DNA from: Caldithrix sp964532875
Lineage (GTDB): Bacteria > Calditrichota > Calditrichia > Calditrichales > Calditrichaceae
Direction: 5' to 3'
Assembly: GCA_964532875.1 (NCBI GenBank)
Contig: CAZHIZ010000175.1
Coordinates: 1 to 7,376, forward strand
Length of the DNA stretch: 7,376 nucleotides
The notes under the pieces are model-generated. The model was not told where the DNA came from, made no database searches, and saw only the letters and a program-made list of their open reading frames with translations. The translations under genes were made by a program, and so were the position numbers. Shown here piece by piece: positions 1 to 6,859 of the stretch; the first letter of the stretch is position 1, and every line of letters begins with the position of its first letter.

Positions 1-53
1 GTACTACCGGTCTCGTCCCGATCAAATTGCCAGAATACTTGCCTGACAATCAC
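1..53. other. Left edge, no supportable gene
   Basis: Two + frames are open from the left edge: one stops at TGA 44-46 (tail YYRSRPDQIARILA) and one at TAA 57-59 (tail TTGLVPIKLPEYLPDNHG). Either could be the C-terminus of an upstream gene, but 14-18 residues carry no recognisable motif and I cannot choose between them. A - strand frame is also open here, so even the strand is undecided. Confidence 0.3.
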
Positions 54-203
54 GGTTAACAGTAAGAATGGGCAAGCACTGGGTTTTTCATATTTTTCCC
101 TCTGTAGGAAAAGGTGGCTTCGACGAGTCGAAGATGCGGCTCTTGACGTATCGAAGATGCGGCCTTGGACGGGACGTCGAAGACGGAAAGGGTACAAGAA
201 AGA
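54..203 (+). repeat. Dispersed intergenic repeat, copy A
   Basis: This element matches 6860-6988 in the same orientation. The best blocks are 107-141 against 6918-6952 (32 of 35 bases by eye) and 177-203 against 6962-6988 (25 of 27). A weaker match at 54-78 (GGTTAACA..AT.GGGCAA) suggests a left edge near 54. Inside are an inverted repeat TTTTCC/GGAAAA (94-99/107-112) and a palindrome CTTCGAC-GA-GTCGAAG (118-133). The unit TCGAAGATGCGGC occurs twice (128-140 and 151-163), with a shorter TCGAAGACGG at 177-186. No protein is implied. It resembles a small structured dispersed element (REP- or MITE-like); the family is not recognised. Confidence 0.75.
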
Positions 204-237
204 AAAATGAAAAATGAAAAATGAAAAATGAAAAATG
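203..237 (+). repeat. Perfect heptamer array, 5 x AAAAATG
   Basis: Five uninterrupted perfect copies of AAAAATG (203-209, 210-216, 217-223, 224-230, 231-237) abut the right end of dispersed repeat copy A. A 7-bp unit would shift frame if coding, but this stretch is intergenic, about 100 bp upstream of the kinase start. Confidence 0.9.
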
Positions 238-260
238 AGAAAGGGAGTCCTGAACTTTTC

Positions 261-288
261 CTTTAACCCTTAACGAGTAACGAATTAC
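261..288 (+). repeat. Degenerate heptamer stretch, NNNTAAC-like
   Basis: In steps of seven this reads CTTTAAC, CCTTAAC, GAGTAAC, GAATTAC. The last bases of each unit are conserved and the first three vary. It may be a decayed tandem heptamer array like the perfect one at 203-237, but four divergent units are weak evidence. Confidence 0.4.
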
Positions 289-290
289 TC
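275..290. promoter_or_regulatory. Short palindrome upstream of the kinase, possible operator
   Basis: GAGTAA-CGAA-TTACTC is a perfect 6-bp inverted repeat around 4 bases, ending 49 bp before the kinase start. The position suits an operator for the operon, possibly for the LacI-type protein it encodes. It lacks the CG centre usual for that family, and it overlaps the degenerate heptamer stretch, which could create it by chance. I see no convincing -35/-10 pair between 240 and 339. Confidence 0.3.
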
Positions 291-339
291 CAAGCGTCTG
301 ACGAATCGCAGGAAATACAAAGTAAAAAGAAAGGCAGGA

Positions 340-1272
340 ATGAAAACGAACAATCGAACGGTAATCGGTGTGGATTTGGGAGGAACGAAAGTACATGCCG
401 CACGAATCAAAAACGGTAAAATTGAAGCTTCGTTTCGCATGGAAATTTCGGCGCAGGCGGCCAAAGAAGTGGTATTAAACGAACTGATGCACGCCATCAA
501 TCAGGTTTTGAATTCCCGGGTTCAAGCCATAGGGATCGGAGTTCCGGGACTGGTGGACGTGGAAACGGGCGTCGTTTACGATATGGTTAATATTCCTTCA
601 TGGAAAGAAGTGGCTTTGCAAAAGGCTCTTTACGATCGCTTTCAAATACCCGTAGCCATTAATAATGATGCCAATTGTTTTGCCTTGGGCGAGACTTATT
701 TCGGTACGGCCCGCGGTTTTCGTCATGTGGTGGGACTTACCGTTGGTACCGGTCTGGGGGCCGGAATCGTTTTGGACGGAAAGTTGTATTGCGGCGTGAA
801 TTGCGGAGCCGGTGAATTCGGTATGTTACCTTACAAAGAACACAATTTCGAATACTACTGCAGCGGACAATTCTTTAAAAACAAGTATGGCATTTCCGGA
901 TATGAAGCCTACCAAAATGCTTTACAAGGAGACGACCAGGCCTTAATAATGTTTAAGAATTTCGGGACTCATCTGGGGCAAGCACTACTGGCTATCTTTT
1001 ATGCTCTGGATCCGCAGATCATTGTCCTGGGCGGTGCGGTAAGCAAAGCCTTTCCTTTTTTTGCCGAAGAAATGAGACACGTTTTAACGCAAACGCCCTT
1101 TCGCAATGCCGTTGGTAAGTTGAAAATCAAAGTTTCCGAAGAACCGAATATTGCCGTACTCGGGGCTGCGGCTCTCGCCCTGTCTTTGGACGGAAATTCC
1201 AAAGAAGTTAACACTAGCAAGGAGAACCTTTTAGAACATGTTACCAATGAATTCCATGAGCAAGAAAATTAG
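340..1272 (+). CDS. ROK-family sugar kinase (glucokinase-like)
   Basis: This 310-residue cytoplasmic protein likely phosphorylates glucose or an N-acetyl/amino sugar with ATP. The N-terminal phosphate-binding motif DLGGTK (12-17), the sugar-binding and catalytic segment NNDAN (108-112, catalytic base Asp110), the glycine-rich GTGLGAG (136-142), GE at 158-159 and IVLGG (228-232) are all in family order and spacing. Length is normal for the family. The usual zinc site is absent: the Glu-x-Gly-His position reads EFGM (159-162), and the CxCGxxGC loop is replaced by EYYCSGQFF (171-179). The ATG at 340 is preceded by GAAAGG (329-334) and AGG (336-338). The polar tail after about residue 285 runs into the next gene, overlapping it by 35 bp. 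As first gene of the operon it probably feeds sugars released by the hydrolases into glycolysis. The exact substrate cannot be read from sequence. Confidence 0.9.
   Translation: MKTNNRTVIGVDLGGTKVHAARIKNGKIEASFRMEISAQAAKEVVLNELMHAINQVLNSRVQAIGIGVPGLVDVETGVVYDMVNIPSWKEVALQKALYDRFQIPVAINNDANCFALGETYFGTARGFRHVVGLTVGTGLGAGIVLDGKLYCGVNCGAGEFGMLPYKEHNFEYYCSGQFFKNKYGISGYEAYQNALQGDDQALIMFKNFGTHLGQALLAIFYALDPQIIVLGGAVSKAFPFFAEEMRHVLTQTPFRNAVGKLKIKVSEEPNIAVLGAAALALSLDGNSKEVNTSKENLLEHVTNEFHEQEN
1219..1224 (+). promoter_or_regulatory. Shine-Dalgarno deciding the GH9 start
   Basis: AAGGAG lies inside the end of the kinase gene, 13 bases before ATG 1238. In-frame ATGs at 1247 and 1256 would be 22 and 31 bases away. 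This favours 1238, though spacing is long. Residue 7 (ATG 1256) would give the most typical signal peptide, MSKKISLLIFLGL. Confidence 0.5.
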
Positions 1273-3271
1273 TCTTCTGATTTTTCTGGGCTTGTGTTTG
1301 GGGAGTTTCAGTGCCTTACAGGCGACGGTTTATGTCAATCAGATCGGCTATTTGCCGCAGCAAATGAAAGTGGCTTACACCGATCATGCGGTTTCTACTT
1401 TTTCTTTAATTGATGTAAATAGCGGGGCGTCCGTTTTTACGGGCAGCGTTCAGTTACGCAAGTCGGATGATCCTTCGACCGGTTTGGATGTGTACGAAAT
1501 GGACTTTTCCGCATTCCGCACGGCGGGTTCGTACAAAATTCGCCTAAACGACGGTGAAGAATCGATCCCGTTTACCGTCTCCGATTCCGTTTTTGCCCCT
1601 GTAAGCCGTACCGTCCTGAAAGGGTTGTACTTCCAACGTTGCGGCTTTGCCTTAACGGAAGACTATGCCGGACCCTACACGCACGGTTCCTGTCATTCGG
1701 CGGACGCTTTATTCCATCCATCTTGCGATACTTCCGGGTACAAAAAAACACGAGGCGGCTGGCACGATGCCGGAGATTACGGGAAATATGTGGTTCCGGC
1801 TGCCAATGCGCTTAGTTATCTGCTGATGCTGCAAGAGTATTTTCCCTCCTATTTAAACGTTGACGATTTGAATATCCCGGAAAGCAACAACGGTTTGCCC
1901 GATATTCTGGATGAAAGTCGTTATGAATTGGAATGGTTGCTTTCCATGCAAGACACGCTGTCCGGAGGCGTTTATTTTAAGGTAACCAGCAAAGATTTCG
2001 TCGGTTTTATCATGCCGGATGAAGATACGCAGGCGCGGTACATTTACCAAATTGCAACGACGGCAACGGGTGATTTTGCGGCCATTATGGCGCGCGCTTT
2101 TCGCCTGTTTCGTGGGTACGATTCTCTTTTTGCCGATCGTTGTTTGCGTGCCGCCGAACGGGCCTGGGGCTATTTGCAGGAACATCCCGAGATTGTCCCG
2201 GAAGGAGGGTTCCACAATCCCGACGACACGGAAACCGGGGAATATGGCGATGAAGATGATAGTGACGAACGCCTCTGGGCTGCCGCCGAACTGTTTGGAA
2301 GTACCGGAGAGGCCTCGTACAATAGCTATTTTTTGAATCATTACCAGGAAAACGGAATTATCGAAGAGCAGGCCAGTTGGCAATATGTAAAACCTTTAGG
2401 GCAAATTACCTATATGAAAAGCCGCCAATCGGCAGTCAATCCAGCAGCCGTGAATAACATTCGCGACGGACTGAATCAATACGCAAGCGATCAGGTGACT
2501 ATTGCACAAAACGACGGTTTCCACGTGGCTATGGAAGGCTGGGAATATTATTGGGGTTCCAATTCCGTGGATTTGAATAAAGCGATTATTCTGATTTTTA
2601 TGTACGAAGAAAACGGCAATCCTCAATATTATGATGTAGCCCTGCACCAGCTTAACTACCTTATGGGATGTAACGCCCACAACATGACCTTTGCCACTGC
2701 GGTTGGTACTCTCTCCCCAAAACATATTCATCACGCTCCGTCGGCAGCGGACGGCATTGATGATCCGGTGCCGGGCCTTGTGGTGGGAGGGCCTAATAAA
2801 TATCTGGAAGACCCCGTATTGCAAGAGCATTTTACGGCAAACACACCGCCCGCATTGTGCTACATTGATGACCAAGGGAGCTATGCGTCCAATGAAATCG
2901 CAATTTATTGGAATACGCCCTTAGTTTTTGTCAGCGCTTATTTTAATCACGGGGCAGGAGGTACTTCGCTTGTAAACCGCAGATCGCCGCTAGAGTCGTT
3001 TCACTTGGCACAGAATTATCCCAATCCTTTTAATAACGGTACGCTCATTCCCTTCTCTCTGGACACGGCACGGAATGTGCAGATTTCTGTTTTCGATCTC
3101 GCGGGAAAAAAGGTTCGCCTCCTTTTCTCCGGTCGGGCTTCCGCCGGTGCTCATGTATTGCATTGGAACGGCTTGGACGAACGGGGCAAAGCAGTGGCTT
3201 CCGGGATTTATTTTTACCGTCTTAAGTCAGGTAATCAACTGCAAATCAAAAAAATGGTGTTAATGCGATGA
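1238..3271 (+). CDS. Secreted GH9 endoglucanase-like hydrolase with Ig-like N-domain and sorting domain
   Basis: This 677-residue exported enzyme likely hydrolyses beta-1,4 bonds in cellulose or related glucans. A signal peptide covers about 1-29 (cut near ALQA). A CelD_N-type Ig-like domain follows at about 30-115, opening VYVNQIGYLP. The (alpha/alpha)6 GH9 domain runs from about 120 to 570. The base/nucleophile motif GGWHDAGDYGKY (173-184; Asp177, Asp180) and the acid segment SNEIAIYWNTPL (551-562; Glu553) are intact. The conserved histidine segment reads KHIHHAPSAADG (495-506), where the family usually has HHR, so Arg is replaced by Ala500. The C-terminus (about 588-677, NYPNPFNN to KKMVLMR) is a type A sorting domain. 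The gene overlaps the kinase upstream and GH18 downstream through ATGA. Some GH9 members of this architecture are exo-beta-glucosaminidases, an alternative given the GH18 neighbour. Confidence 0.92.
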   Translation: MLPMNSMSKKISLLIFLGLCLGSFSALQATVYVNQIGYLPQQMKVAYTDHAVSTFSLIDVNSGASVFTGSVQLRKSDDPSTGLDVYEMDFSAFRTAGSYKIRLNDGEESIPFTVSDSVFAPVSRTVLKGLYFQRCGFALTEDYAGPYTHGSCHSADALFHPSCDTSGYKKTRGGWHDAGDYGKYVVPAANALSYLLMLQEYFPSYLNVDDLNIPESNNGLPDILDESRYELEWLLSMQDTLSGGVYFKVTSKDFVGFIMPDEDTQARYIYQIATTATGDFAAIMARAFRLFRGYDSLFADRCLRAAERAWGYLQEHPEIVPEGGFHNPDDTETGEYGDEDDSDERLWAAAELFGSTGEASYNSYFLNHYQENGIIEEQASWQYVKPLGQITYMKSRQSAVNPAAVNNIRDGLNQYASDQVTIAQNDGFHVAMEGWEYYWGSNSVDLNKAIILIFMYEENGNPQYYDVALHQLNYLMGCNAHNMTFATAVGTLSPKHIHHAPSAADGIDDPVPGLVVGGPNKYLEDPVLQEHFTANTPPALCYIDDQGSYASNEIAIYWNTPLVFVSAYFNHGAGGTSLVNRRSPLESFHLAQNYPNPFNNGTLIPFSLDTARNVQISVFDLAGKKVRLLFSGRASAGAHVLHWNGLDERGKAVASGIYFYRLKSGNQLQIKKMVLMR

Positions 3272-4623
3272 GATTAAGCAAAAGTTTGTTCGGGCTTTTT
3301 TTACTGGTGACCTTTCTTTTTGCCGACGGATATCGGATGGGCGGCTACTATCGGAGTTGGGCTCAGGATCAATATCGGCCGCAGGACATTCCTTTCGATC
3401 GGGTTACGCACATTTTTCATGCCTTTGCCTGGCCTGATGCGCAGGGTAATCTGAAGTTCGAAAACGGTTTTCTTAATTCCCGGCTGGTAGAATTAACGCA
3501 TGCGGCGCAACGCAAAATCTTGCTTTCTTTAGGCGGAGCCAGCGATTCTTACGGATTTTCTCCGATGGTGGCCGATAATGATGCACGAGCGCAATTTATC
3601 GATCAGGTATGTAGTTTTTTACAAAAATACCATTACGACGGGGTTGACATCGATTGGGAATTTCCCCAATCGGCCGATGATCGTATTAACCTGGTCAAGC
3701 TGGTTAACGAGCTTAGAAATGCCTTGAATCAGTTGGGAGACGGTTATTTAATAACCATGGCTATTCCCGTGGGAAATTGGTACGGGCAATGGTTCCAATT
3801 CGATGTTTTGAAAAATTCGGTGGATTGGTTCAATGCCATGACTTACGACTTCCACGGAAGCTGGACCAATCATTCCGGACACGAAGCGCCTTTGTATTCT
3901 CCCGCTCCGTCCATCGATAATTGCGGCTCCGTGGACGACGGCATCAAATATCTTTTGTACCAGCGTGGTATTCCGGCAGGAAAAATATTGCTGGGATTGG
4001 CCTTTTTCGGAAGGCAGTTCAATACGACCGGCCTTTATCGACCGGCTACCGGTGGCGACCTGACATACGGCTACAATGAAATTGTCCCCCTGATCGGTAA
4101 CGGTTGGATTTACTATTGGGACAATATCTCCAAAGTGCCTTACCTTAGAAATTCAGCTGGCAATAAATTGATTACCTACGACGACACGCTTTCCATCGCC
4201 TTAAAATGTCGCTACGCACTTGATAAGCATTTAGCCGGTTGCATGTACTGGGCCATGGGTCATGATAAGATCGGTAACCGGCAACCGCTGTTACAAAAAG
4301 CCGCCGAAATTTTAAACATTCAAACCGCAATTGTTCAAACGCCCGGCCCTCAAATTCCAACCGATTTGCGATTGACGGCTTTTCCCAACCCCTTTAATGC
4401 CCGTGTTACATTCGGCATTTATTGTAAAACGGAACAAACGGTACGCTTGCGCATCGTCACCGTGGACGGCCGATCGCTTGCCACGCTGCTTTTTAAAAAG
4501 CATTTAAACCCGGGGTTGCACACGGTTGTCTGGCAGGCAGACCGTTTTGCCTCGGGTGAGTACATAGCGGTTCTGCAAAGTACAAGCGGGTTGGTAACAA
4601 AAAAGGTGGTTCTTGTAAAATGA
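3268..4623 (+). CDS. Secreted GH18 chitinase-like hydrolase with sorting domain
   Basis: This 451-residue protein belongs to glycoside hydrolase family 18, whose members cleave chitin, chitooligosaccharides or other GlcNAc-containing polymers by substrate-assisted catalysis. The signal peptide is about 1-19 (MRLSKSLFGLFLLVTFLFA). The TIM barrel spans about 22-348: strand 3 is KILLSLGG (83-90), the catalytic motif DGVDIDWE (124-131) is intact with acid Glu131, and MTYDF (191-195) and CMYWAMGHD (325-333) match later barrel strands. A short insertion at about 244-310 may be a small chitin-insertion subdomain. The C-terminal domain (about 366-451, with FPNPFN at 372-377) is a more diverged sorting domain than in the neighbours. 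The start ATGA shares bases with the GH9 stop, and no strong Shine-Dalgarno site is seen, so translation is probably coupled. Chitinase is the default reading, but substrate is unproven and the other enzymes look glucan-directed. Confidence 0.9.
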   Translation: MRLSKSLFGLFLLVTFLFADGYRMGGYYRSWAQDQYRPQDIPFDRVTHIFHAFAWPDAQGNLKFENGFLNSRLVELTHAAQRKILLSLGGASDSYGFSPMVADNDARAQFIDQVCSFLQKYHYDGVDIDWEFPQSADDRINLVKLVNELRNALNQLGDGYLITMAIPVGNWYGQWFQFDVLKNSVDWFNAMTYDFHGSWTNHSGHEAPLYSPAPSIDNCGSVDDGIKYLLYQRGIPAGKILLGLAFFGRQFNTTGLYRPATGGDLTYGYNEIVPLIGNGWIYYWDNISKVPYLRNSAGNKLITYDDTLSIALKCRYALDKHLAGCMYWAMGHDKIGNRQPLLQKAAEILNIQTAIVQTPGPQIPTDLRLTAFPNPFNARVTFGIYCKTEQTVRLRIVTVDGRSLATLLFKKHLNPGLHTVVWQADRFASGEYIAVLQSTSGLVTKKVVLVK

Positions 4624-5636
4624 GTAAAAAGGCTAAAATTACCATTGAGGATATTGCCCGCGAAGCCGGTGTTTCGGCCATGACCGTTTCCCGCTATTTA
4701 AACGGCAAGGGGCCTGTAGCCACGGCAACCGCTGAGCGGATTCAAAGTATTGTTGACCGCGTAGGATATCAACCCAATTTTTTAGCGCGCAGTTTATCCA
4801 GCAAAAAAAGTATGATTATCGGGGTAAGCATTCCGCGCATCGAGCATGCTTTGCTGGATAATTACATTGCCCAGGTGTTAAGCGGTGTAACGGATGTGGC
4901 TTTGCAAAATAATTACCGAATCATGCTTTTACCCTTCAATCCGGAAGATGGGGCCGCTAACGAATTTGTCAATTGGTATCGTAGCAAAATGGTGGACGGA
5001 CTGATTTTGTTAAAAACTTTACACCGGGATGTGCGCATTAAAGCATTGGCCGAACAAAAAATTCCGTTCGTTCTAGCCAACCACAAATATTATGCCCAAA
5101 ATGTTCATTTTATTGATGTTAATAACGGATTGGGAATGCGCATGGCTGTGGAATACCTGGTGCAAAACGGCCGCTCCAAAATTGCCTTTGTTACTGGTGA
5201 TTTGCGGGAAACCAATGCACGCGATCGTTGGAACGGTTTCCGCAAAGCCATGCAGGCATTGAACCTGCCCATCCGCAAAGAATGGATCATTCACGGGCAA
5301 TTCAATCAACAAATTGCCTACCGCGAGGCCGAAAAGCTGTTTAAAGATGATCAAAGACCCGAGGCCGTGGTCTGTTCCGATGATTACATGGCCATCGGAG
5401 TTATGCGCAAAATTCGGGAAAAAGGATTGCGTATTCCGGCGGATGTGGCTGTGACCGGTTTTGATGATATCGAGATTGCGGGGTACATTCGTCCGGCTTT
5501 AACCACCGTTCGCCAGCCCATCGAAAAAATCGGTACCTTGGCTGCCGAAGCCCTGCTCAAGGTGCTTCACAATGATGTCACCAAACCGATTCGTCGCCTT
5601 TTGCATGTGGAGTTCATTAAAAGGGAATCGGCTTAA
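4620..5636 (+). CDS. LacI-family transcriptional regulator
   Basis: This 338-residue cytoplasmic DNA-binding protein has normal length for the family. A helix-turn-helix covers about 7-29 (ITIEDIAREAGVSAMTVSRY), followed by VGYQPN (48-53) and the hinge-helix segment NFLARSLSS (53-61) that normally inserts into the operator minor groove. The periplasmic-binding-like sensor runs from about 66 to 335, with VCSDDYMAIGVMRKIREKGL (251-270) and VTGFDDIEIAGYIRPALTTV (278-297), the usual C-subdomain landmarks. Its ligand is presumably a mono- or disaccharide released by the neighbouring hydrolases; no residue I can read fixes it. The ATG overlaps the GH18 stop (ATGA) and follows AAAAGGTGG (4601-4609) at a good distance. 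Sitting inside the operon it probably regulates, it would autoregulate. Candidate operators are at 275-290 and 7303-7316, both unproven. Confidence 0.93.
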   Translation: MSKKAKITIEDIAREAGVSAMTVSRYLNGKGPVATATAERIQSIVDRVGYQPNFLARSLSSKKSMIIGVSIPRIEHALLDNYIAQVLSGVTDVALQNNYRIMLLPFNPEDGAANEFVNWYRSKMVDGLILLKTLHRDVRIKALAEQKIPFVLANHKYYAQNVHFIDVNNGLGMRMAVEYLVQNGRSKIAFVTGDLRETNARDRWNGFRKAMQALNLPIRKEWIIHGQFNQQIAYREAEKLFKDDQRPEAVVCSDDYMAIGVMRKIREKGLRIPADVAVTGFDDIEIAGYIRPALTTVRQPIEKIGTLAAEALLKVLHNDVTKPIRRLLHVEFIKRESA

Positions 5637-5656
5637 AAAAAATCGTTTGCAAATAA

Positions 5657-5663
5657 GAAGGGA
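5657..5663 (+). promoter_or_regulatory. Shine-Dalgarno of the GH16 gene
   Basis: GAAGGGA ends 6 bases before ATG 5670, inside the 33-bp gap after the LacI-type gene. This is a strong, normally spaced site. The gap shows no terminator or clear promoter, so read-through from the upstream genes is likely. Confidence 0.7.
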
Positions 5664-5669
5664 ATAAGG

Positions 5670-6701
5670 ATGAGAAAACTAAAAATAAAAATGACGATGG
5701 CGGTTTTAGGCCTTCTATTGGTCGTACTATGGCAGGCACCCCTTCGGGCGGAACGCATCATTCACTTTGCCGGGGTGGATTGGAAAGTCAAAAACGGCGG
5801 GCCTTACGGCCCGGGGCCCAATTACTGGTCGGATAGCCCGCAAAGTGTGTGGATCGATTCTTTGGGGCGTTTGCATTTGAAAATCCGTAAAGAAAACGGT
5901 CGCTGGTATTGTGCCGAAGTGCGTACGGTTAATCCCACTCATTACGGCGAACATCGGTTTTTGGTGAACGGTTTTATCGATCGTATGGATAAAAACATCG
6001 TTTTGGGTTTGTTTGTGTACGCCGATGACCTGGATGAAATCGATATCGAATATTCCAAATGGGGCTATGAAGGAAAAACGGATGTGGGCAGTTACACCGT
6101 GCAACCCTATTCCACACCGGGAAATCAACACTCCTTTGAAAGCCCCTTAGACAGTGCCAAAACCACACATTATTTCGATTGGCAGTCCGGATATGTGATG
6201 TTCGGTAGTATGCACGGCTATTTTTACGGCGCCCCTCCTTCGGACAATTATTACATTGCGCGTTGGATTTACAGCGGATCGGACAATCCTTCCGATACGC
6301 GTAATTTACACACCCACATCAATCTGTGGCTCAACAACGGCGAGGCACCGCAAGACCTTTCGGTTCTTGAAGTGATTATTAAAGATGTGGTTCAGCCTTT
6401 AAACACCAGTGCTCTGGAGACAAATACTCAGTTGCCCGCAACTACGGAACTGGAACCGAACTTTCCCAACCCTTTCAATCCGGCAACTACCATTGAATAC
6501 GCCATTGACAAACCCTGTCCGGTAGATCTGTCCGTTTACACCATCCGGGGGCAAAAAGTAAAACAATTGGTGCAGCAATTCCAAAGCCCCGGCCGCTACC
6601 GGGTGCGACTCAATGCCGGTGACTGGCCTTCCGGTGTGTATTTTTACAAATTGAAAGCCGGCACGTTTACCAAAGTGCGCAAAATGCTGTTGGTTAAATA
6701 A
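5670..6701 (+). CDS. Secreted GH16 beta-glucanase-like hydrolase with sorting domain
   Basis: This 343-residue exported protein has a signal peptide at about 1-27 (cut near PLRA), a GH16-type beta-sandwich at about 28-240 and a sorting domain at about 260-343 (NFPNPFNPATTI to RKMLLVK, including SGVYFYKLKAG). The catalytic motif is EIDIE (123-127): nucleophile Glu123, assisting Asp125, acid/base Glu127. This ExDxE form without the extra bulge residue is typical of bacterial lichenases and XTH-like enzymes, whereas most laminarinases and agarases have ExDxxE. Beta-1,3-1,4-glucan is therefore the first guess. The aromatic-rich flanks (NYWSD 51-55, GRWYCAEVRT 77-86) fit a GH16 cleft. Family membership is fairly secure from the motif and layout; specificity is inferred. 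It is the last gene of the unit, after the regulator. Confidence 0.82.
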   Translation: MRKLKIKMTMAVLGLLLVVLWQAPLRAERIIHFAGVDWKVKNGGPYGPGPNYWSDSPQSVWIDSLGRLHLKIRKENGRWYCAEVRTVNPTHYGEHRFLVNGFIDRMDKNIVLGLFVYADDLDEIDIEYSKWGYEGKTDVGSYTVQPYSTPGNQHSFESPLDSAKTTHYFDWQSGYVMFGSMHGYFYGAPPSDNYYIARWIYSGSDNPSDTRNLHTHINLWLNNGEAPQDLSVLEVIIKDVVQPLNTSALETNTQLPATTELEPNFPNPFNPATTIEYAIDKPCPVDLSVYTIRGQKVKQLVQQFQSPGRYRVRLNAGDWPSGVYFYKLKAGTFTKVRKMLLVK

Positions 6702-6728
6702 AAAGAGGTGAAAGGCAATTTTTTATTT
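6696..6728 (+). terminator. Weak A/T-only inverted repeat after GH16
   Basis: AAATAAAAA (6696-6704, overlapping the stop codon) can pair with TTTTTATTT (6720-6728) around a 15-base loop, and six T residues occur at 6719-6724. It sits where the operon should end, but the stem has no G-C pairs, so intrinsic termination would be inefficient. This may be only A/T-rich composition. Confidence 0.25.
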
Positions 6729-6791
6729 CAAAAACAAGGGATCGGGGAATGATGGCAAGGGAGAAAATGGCGGATCGCGAATGACGTAAAA

Positions 6792-6839
6792 GGTTGAATA
6801 GGTGAATGGGAAGTAGGTGAATAGTTGAATAGTTGAATG
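6792..6839 (+). repeat. Degenerate octamer array, GKTGAATR-like
   Basis: The stretch reads GGTTGAATA, GGTGAATG, GGAAGTA, GGTGAATA, GTTGAATA, GTTGAATG: mostly 8-bp units sharing TGAAT, with one diverged 7-base unit in the middle. It lies just left of dispersed repeat copy B and is intergenic. Confidence 0.6.
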
Positions 6840-6859
6840 GGAAATACGATGCCCAACCA

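Noticed and set aside
54..237. CRISPR array
   Set aside because: The repeated units are 7 or 23-26 bp with no regular spacers, only two or three long units per copy, and no cas gene in the window.
240..339. Sigma-70 promoter for the operon
   Set aside because: The best pairings (for example TTTAAC 262-267 with TTACTC 285-290) match the consensus poorly, so no promoter is called although one must lie somewhere upstream.
88..396. 102-codon open frame on the - strand over the left intergenic region
   Set aside because: It crosses the repeat and AAAAATG array (giving FSFFIFHFSFF) and runs into the kinase gene; no ribosome site or motif.
1853..2383. 176-codon open frame on the - strand inside the GH9 gene
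   Set aside because: It is antisense to well-conserved GH9 sequence, has no recognisable domain and reads as a shadow of the + strand codon pattern.
2396..2875. 159-codon open frame on the - strand inside the GH9 gene
   Set aside because: It lies opposite the GH9 catalytic segment, and its composition and lack of motifs fit a shadow frame.
5637..5669. Independent promoter or terminator between the LacI-type gene and GH16
   Set aside because: The 33-bp gap contains only an A-run after the stop codon and the GH16 Shine-Dalgarno site; no stem or -35/-10 pair is visible.
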